DNA of 64,000 bases from NCBI GenBank assembly GCA_013397455.1, contig VYZB01000122.1:817053-881052 (forward strand), read 5' to 3'. The notes beneath the pieces were generated by a model. The model was not told the DNA's origin and made no database searches. It saw nothing but the letters and a program-made list of their open reading frames with translations. Made by a program: the position numbers and the translations under genes. Shown in pieces: positions 59,571 through 64,000 of the stretch. Position 1 is the stretch's first letter. Every line of letters starts with the position of its first letter. Source of the DNA: Crotophaga sulcirostris (taxonomy: Eukaryota > Chordata > Aves > Cuculiformes > Crotophagidae).

Positions 59571-59640
59571 AAGGTTTTAAGGCTGGAAGAGACTTGTGAA
59601 ATCATCTAGTCTGAGCAGCAGAACACGGCATTTCATACTC
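59571..59640 (-). mobile_element. Old CR1-type LINE 3' end (degraded)
   Basis: AAGGCTGGAAGAGACTTGTG followed by AAATCATCTAGTCTGA is the reverse complement of the 3' end of an older CR1 subfamily, of the kind common in turtles and crocodilians and present as decayed copies in birds. Beyond about 59640 the similarity fades and I cannot set the left-hand limit. Confidence 0.55.
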
Positions 59641-61279
59641 ATAGAAGTCATGGGGCCCAGGTCTGATCACAGAATGACTTTTGCAACTGTTTCCCCTGCT
59701 GTAATGCCTGACAAACTGTAACATGCGATATTAACAACAGCAAGGCAAGAGCCTTACAGGAACCCATAATTACTCTAGTAACCTTAAGTATTCTGTAGTT
59801 TTTCTAAATAGATTCAATTATGCTATCTTCATGTCTTGCTTCCCCTCAAAGAACAGGCTCTATCTCTGCCTTTAAAAGCTTTAACAGTACTGTTTTCAGA
59901 CCCATGCTAATTATATGCAATCAATATATATTTCTTTCATCCTCTCTAAGTAGCATGTCAATATATTCACTTTCTTTGTTATAGAACTCCCTTGTTTCCA
60001 ATGAAGTTTTAAAATATTCCAGAGAGAGATTCCTTTTCCTTTTTGCTATAATATATTCATTTTAGATAAGAACTAGACTTGGCAGTATGATGTGTATGCA
60101 GTAGCATAAGTCTATACAGTGAACACCATGCTTCAAAGTTGCTGGATGGACCAACGTATTACTGAAATACAAGGCTTTGTGAGTATAGCTAGTGCTTCCC
60201 TGGTACATCTTCAAGTTGATGGGGATTGCTTTAGAGATGTGTGATTCTACTACTGGAAACGAGGAGCTGAGTGGAGAAGTTTTGAGGAGAAGTCATCACA
60301 GTGGCTGGTGAAGAGGGAAATAATTTAATATACTTACTATACACCATGCTCTATAGGATTTTTGAATTCTTGATTTAAGTCTGGGACTGGTTTCACATTG
60401 CTCTTTGGAGCAGCTGTGAGTGTTTTCATGTTATGCTTCTCAGGAAATGGCAATGTTCAAGAATGGAGACTAGACAAGTAATTCTTACTCAGAACCCTGC
60501 AGCCTGTAGGTCGTGCCAAAGGCACAGTAGCCATCGTAGATGCAGTATGAAGAAACTAAAAATGTTTTGACTGATGAAAGGATGTGGTGATAATCCAAAA
60601 TACGTATTTTTTTGGATTGTTTGAAATGAGCTGGGAGCAGAAAGGCTTCCATGAAGTTTAAGTCTGATAGAAGAGTACTGAGAGAATATATCCTCCCCGC
60701 AAAACCATTTTTAAAGGAAGGGAAGAAATTGCCAATTTCCAGAATAAAATTAGAGTTAAAAATGATGCTATTTTGATTTAAAGTAATGTTGAAAAAATAG
60801 CAGTTCAAAGCCAATAACTTCAGAGAAGCTGGGTAAAGTGCCACTTAGTTACAGCTCAGTCTAATGCTCATTTAAAGCATTATTAAAGGCCATCACCAAG
60901 AAAGGCAAAGTATCCTTTCTTATGCAGCCAGTGTATGCACACACTTTTGCTGCTCCACAGGTACTTCTGCCTTAACTTATTTTTTTTTGCTGTTAGTGGA
61001 AGAATTTCAAACTTGGAATAAAGATACCCTGAGAAAGTAATAATATCGACCTCCATTTCAAAAGGAAGAGAAATTTTAGTATATTAAATTTGTAATGTTT
61101 TGACATATTACATTTGTAACAGTTTAACAGAGTTGATTTCCTTTTTCTCTGGTAGCTTTCATGGATACTTTTAAATGTAAATTTTCACACCTAGAAAGTC
61201 TTCGACATAGTGGAATAGATTTTCAATCTCACCTTAAAGTCACTTGAGAGGGAGATCTAAATGAACTTGGAATAATTAG

Positions 61280-61561
61280 TATCATAGAATCATTAAGGTT
61301 GGAAAAGACCTCTAAGATCATCCATTCCAACCATCAGCCCAACACCACCAGGCCTGCTCTGAACCATGTCCCAAAGTGCCATGTCTACACCTTTTTTGAA
61401 CACCTCCAGGGGTGGTGACTCCACCACTTCCCTGTACAGCCTGTTCCAATGCTTCACCACTCATTTGGTAAAGAATTTTTTTCTAATATACAATCTAAAC
61501 CTCCTCTGGTGCAACTTGAGGCCATTTCCTCTCATCCTATCATTTCCTTCTAATTGGGAGT
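61280..61561 (-). mobile_element. CR1 LINE, antisense 3' fragment
   Basis: The antisense CR1 end is well preserved: ATCATAGAATCATTAAGGTT, GGAAAAGACCTCTAAGATCA, TCCAACCATCAGCCCAACAC, GTGACTCCACCACTTCCCTG, GGTAAAGAATTTTTTTC, TTGAGGCCATTTCCTCTCAT. About 280 nt long, it stops abruptly at the element's 5' truncation point. Among the younger-looking copies in the window. Confidence 0.94.
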
Positions 61562-62812
61562 GGCTGGTGAAATCGTGCATTTTCCTGTACTGATGCAGCT
61601 CCCTCTTGTACTGACCAACACTGACTTGTGCAGCCAAGTGGAGAATGCTGCTGGCACACTGAGTGAGCTGAAAATAACCACCTGAAAAGATAAGAAGGCA
61701 GCTTTGTGTTGCGGAAGTTAGTGTGTGTTGTTTACTTTTTTTTAGTGAAGGGTGATTGGATCGATTTGTGAATTTGTTTTCAAGGATTGGGCTTTTTAGC
61801 ACAGCTGCTGTAAAAATATACTTCAAACCACAGGTTTAATGAACTCTTTTTTTTTTTTTGTACTATTTAGAATTGATTCATAAAGTCCAACATAACATCC
61901 CTATTTAAATGTACAAGGGAGCAGAGGTTTTGGGTGTGTTTCCCCTGACTCTCACCAATTCCTAGTCTTTAAAGGAAGTCACAGTCATGTTTCTGTATCC
62001 TTCATTTTCCTGAGACTTACCTGTCTTAGCAGTTTTCAGTATTTTTCTCTTTCTATGCTTGAATGAAGCAGTATCCATCAATAATAGTTTTTGTTTGCAT
62101 AGAAAATGCATGAGGCTGTGAGGCCCGTGACTTTAAAAAATGGCATAATCTGTTCTACGGAGTAAAGAAGGTGCTGTTAAAAGGCCAGACTGTGAACGCT
62201 TCAGTTAGTGATTGCTTTTATTTCTTCTACCTTTTACTCTCTGGAAATGAAAGAAAAACACTAAAAGCACTCTCCAGATTCCACAGTGACCCTTCTCCTT
62301 TAACTTGTCAGTAGTTTTCATGCAGCTTGCTCTTACAACTTCTGTTTTGAAAGGGATTTTTGAAGATTTAATTTTTGTCATTGTTTCAGCAGGTTTTGTT
62401 CCTTTTATGTCATTTTGAAAACTTGAATGCTTCTATTGTGTTTTCCCATCTGTTTCTATGTGTTTTCTCACATTATGGCATTTTCTACTACTGATGCATT
62501 TACTGCTAAATGGAACTGTGTCTTTTTGTGGGTAATTTGAATCTTTTGTATTCCTAGCAAAAGCTACTTAACAGGTAGCTGAAAGCTATGCCTGTTACAA
62601 TTTAAAGTATACTTTACAATTCTGCTTATCCCCAAACAAGAAAACTAGAACCCAGCAAATGCTAAGGTAAGTTTAAACTTACCTTGAGTCTCTGGAGTAG
62701 AGTTATGTTACTACTCAAGTAAGCTTAACTTTGGCTTTTAGTTATGTAGTTAAGATAGCACTAAACCAGTTTAAATTCACATGATAAATTGATTTTAACA
62801 ACGTGCCGCTTG

Positions 62813-62904
62813 TCCTTCCCTTTCTTTTTTTCCTTTTTTTTTTCATTCTTTTTTTTCCTCCTTTTTTTTTTCCTTCTTTTTCTTCCTCCTTTTTTTCCTC
62901 CTCT
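62813..62904 (+). repeat. 92-nt polypyrimidine tract
   Basis: Of 92 consecutive nucleotides, 91 are C or T; the only purine is an A at 62845. The tract is mostly T runs of 6-12 nt divided by CC, CCTCC or CTTC. It explains a short Phe/Ser/Pro-rich open frame here. Confidence 0.92.
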
Positions 62905-63325
62905 GTGGTGAAAATGCAGTATTTATCTCTGAAATTTCTGGTGACAGAAACTTATTCTATAGTTGCCTCTGATTTTTTTTTTTCCAGTGTGAAAGGATAA
63001 AAGTCCAACAAGAGACACAAATCTTAATTTTTTTTTTTAAGGGTTAGTGTTAAAGTTCTGAACAAATCAATTGCTTAATTCATAATTCTTTCACTCATTG
63101 CTAACATTGTGTTTTTGATAGAAGATTACTCAGTTTTGGAATCAGGCTTTACATGTATAACCTATAACATATATAACAGTGGAGCCAGGCTTTTTGCATG
63201 GGTTCCCAGCAACTCTTTATACATACATTTTTGTTTTCTGTGCAAACAGCAAATCCATGTCCTGAGGCCCAAAGAGTTTTTTCTCCTTTGTATTTCTCAA
63301 AATATTTCATTGGAAGTTTCTTGGA

Positions 63326-63394
63326 TTTTTTTTTTGTTGTTTTATTTGTTTGGTTTGGTTTGGTTTTTGTTTGTTTTTTGTTTTGGTTGATTTG
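63326..63394 (+). repeat. TTTGG/TTTTG-type simple repeat
   Basis: Degenerate TTTGG and TTTTG units form a low-complexity T/G-rich stretch. The short Phe/Trp/Leu-rich open frames overlapping it are artefacts of composition. Confidence 0.85.
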
Positions 63395-63550
63395 TTTTCA
63401 TTTCAGGGGTAGATATGATGAGATGGTAGCAGCTTAATTTTTGAAATCTGTTTTTTAGGGTGTTGAGAGTTTTGTCATTGTGCGATACTCTTGGCCATGT
63501 TCTTCCAGATACTCCATGTGTGCAATGTATGCGAGGTTTAAGTTACTTGG

Positions 63551-64000
63551 TGTTACAGGGGATTTCGGTTTATCCCAACTGACACAACAGCACACTCAAA
63601 TCACAATTTAATTAGAAATTACACTTAACAGAATATAGCAATTGCAATATACAATTGACACAATATAAAAGTGAATCTCTTTATCTTGAATGCCCAGGGA
63701 GGTGGTGGAGTCGCCGACCCTTGAAGTGTTTAAGGGAAGATTGGATGAGGCACTGAGTGCCATGGTTTAGGTGATGGGATGGTGTTAGTGTTGGCTTATA
63801 GGTTGGACTTGATGATCTTGGAGGTCTCTTCCAACCTGGTTATACTGTGAAACTGTGAAACTGTGAATGTGCTCACTGTCATGACTCCGAACATCCCCCC
63901 CTTGTCAGAAAGGAACATGTGTGTTGAAATTGGCTGAAGTCCACAGCTCTCTTCAGAGCTCTTCTGTTTGTTCTTTATTGTTTTGCTTTTTTATATTTGG
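63551..64000. mobile_element. Probable LTR remnant interrupted by CR1 (cut by window edge)
   Basis: The sequence begins TGTTACAGGGGATTTCGGTT, a plausible LTR start (TGT). It continues ACTGACACAACAGCACACTC and an AT-rich run to 63690, where CR1 takes over until 63868. After CR1, ATGACTCCGAACATCCCCCC continues in the style of avian LTRs. I could not name the family and the far end is outside the window. Weakly supported. Confidence 0.4.
63691..63868 (+). mobile_element. CR1 LINE, short young-looking copy, nested in a probable LTR
   Basis: This 178-nt sense copy begins TGCCCAGGGAGGTGGTGGAG and ends TTGGACTTGATGATCTTGGA, GGTCTCTTCCAACCTGG. Its 3' terminal repeat is expanded: the 8-mer AACTGTGA recurs three times. 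The flanks on both sides look like parts of one LTR, so the copy probably inserted into it. Confidence 0.93.

Larger units (their letters stand above)
59641..63550. other. Intron 2 between and after antisense CR1 copies
   Basis: Outside the CR1 at 61.3 kb and the low-complexity tracts at 62.8 and 63.35 kb, nothing was recognised. The 119-codon minus-strand frame at 60485-60844 has no domain. Confidence 0.55.

Overview
The window looks like intronic DNA from a bird. It is AT-rich, gene-poor, and littered with 5'-truncated CR1 LINEs, the dominant avian retroposon. Two or three LTR remnants resemble endogenous-retrovirus families that I know from avian genomes, and repeats cover only about 8-9 % of the window. 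The species cannot be fixed from this sequence.

I can support one protein-coding exon: 134 nt at 54770-54903 on the + strand. It has a good 3' splice site, a 5' splice site and a single open frame. The frame reads [12 protein letters not shown]... and ends ...[17 protein letters not shown] recognise this as the N-terminal segment, just before the coiled coil, of delta-2 catenin (CTNND2, also called NPRAP or neural plakophilin-related armadillo protein). In the human protein, recalled from memory, this segment covers about residues 14-58, which would make it exon 2. The window would then be at least 54.8 kb of intron 1, exon 2, and at least 9.1 kb of intron 2. Exons 1 and 3 are not here.

Layout by region. 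1-1046: a long CR1 3' fragment. 1.0-7.4 kb: plain AT-rich intron with two G13 runs and T-tracts. 7.46-7.67 kb: CR1 3' end. 10.3-10.7 kb: an isolated GC-richer block of unknown origin. 13.3 kb: a degenerate MIR-like SINE. 13.4-24 kb: repeat-poor, with candidate regulatory motif groups (SOX/POU near 15.2 kb, a consensus CRE near 18.9 kb). 24.1-24.5 kb: antisense CR1. 32.8-33.9 kb: the longest CR1 copy, reaching into degraded reverse-transcriptase sequence. 42.4-42.8 kb and 48.6-49.2 kb: two antisense solo-LTR-like elements. 47.3, 51.3 and 53.1 kb: CR1 fragments, so 42-54 kb is the transposon-rich part. 54.77-54.90 kb: the CTNND2 exon. 56.5 kb: T27 and T19 runs. 59.6 and 61.3 kb: antisense CR1 fragments. 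62.8 kb: a 92-nt polypyrimidine tract. 63.55-64 kb: a probable LTR interrupted by a CR1 copy and cut off by the window edge.

The other open frames of 60-129 codons have no recognisable domain, are often mirrored by equally long frames on the opposite strand, and fit chance in AT-rich DNA or degraded CR1. I found no RNA genes, no CRISPR and no novel multi-gene system. The points most worth checking are the putative regulatory clusters, the LTR-derived CpG-rich block about 5.6 kb upstream of the exon, and the in-exon ATG as a possible alternative start.
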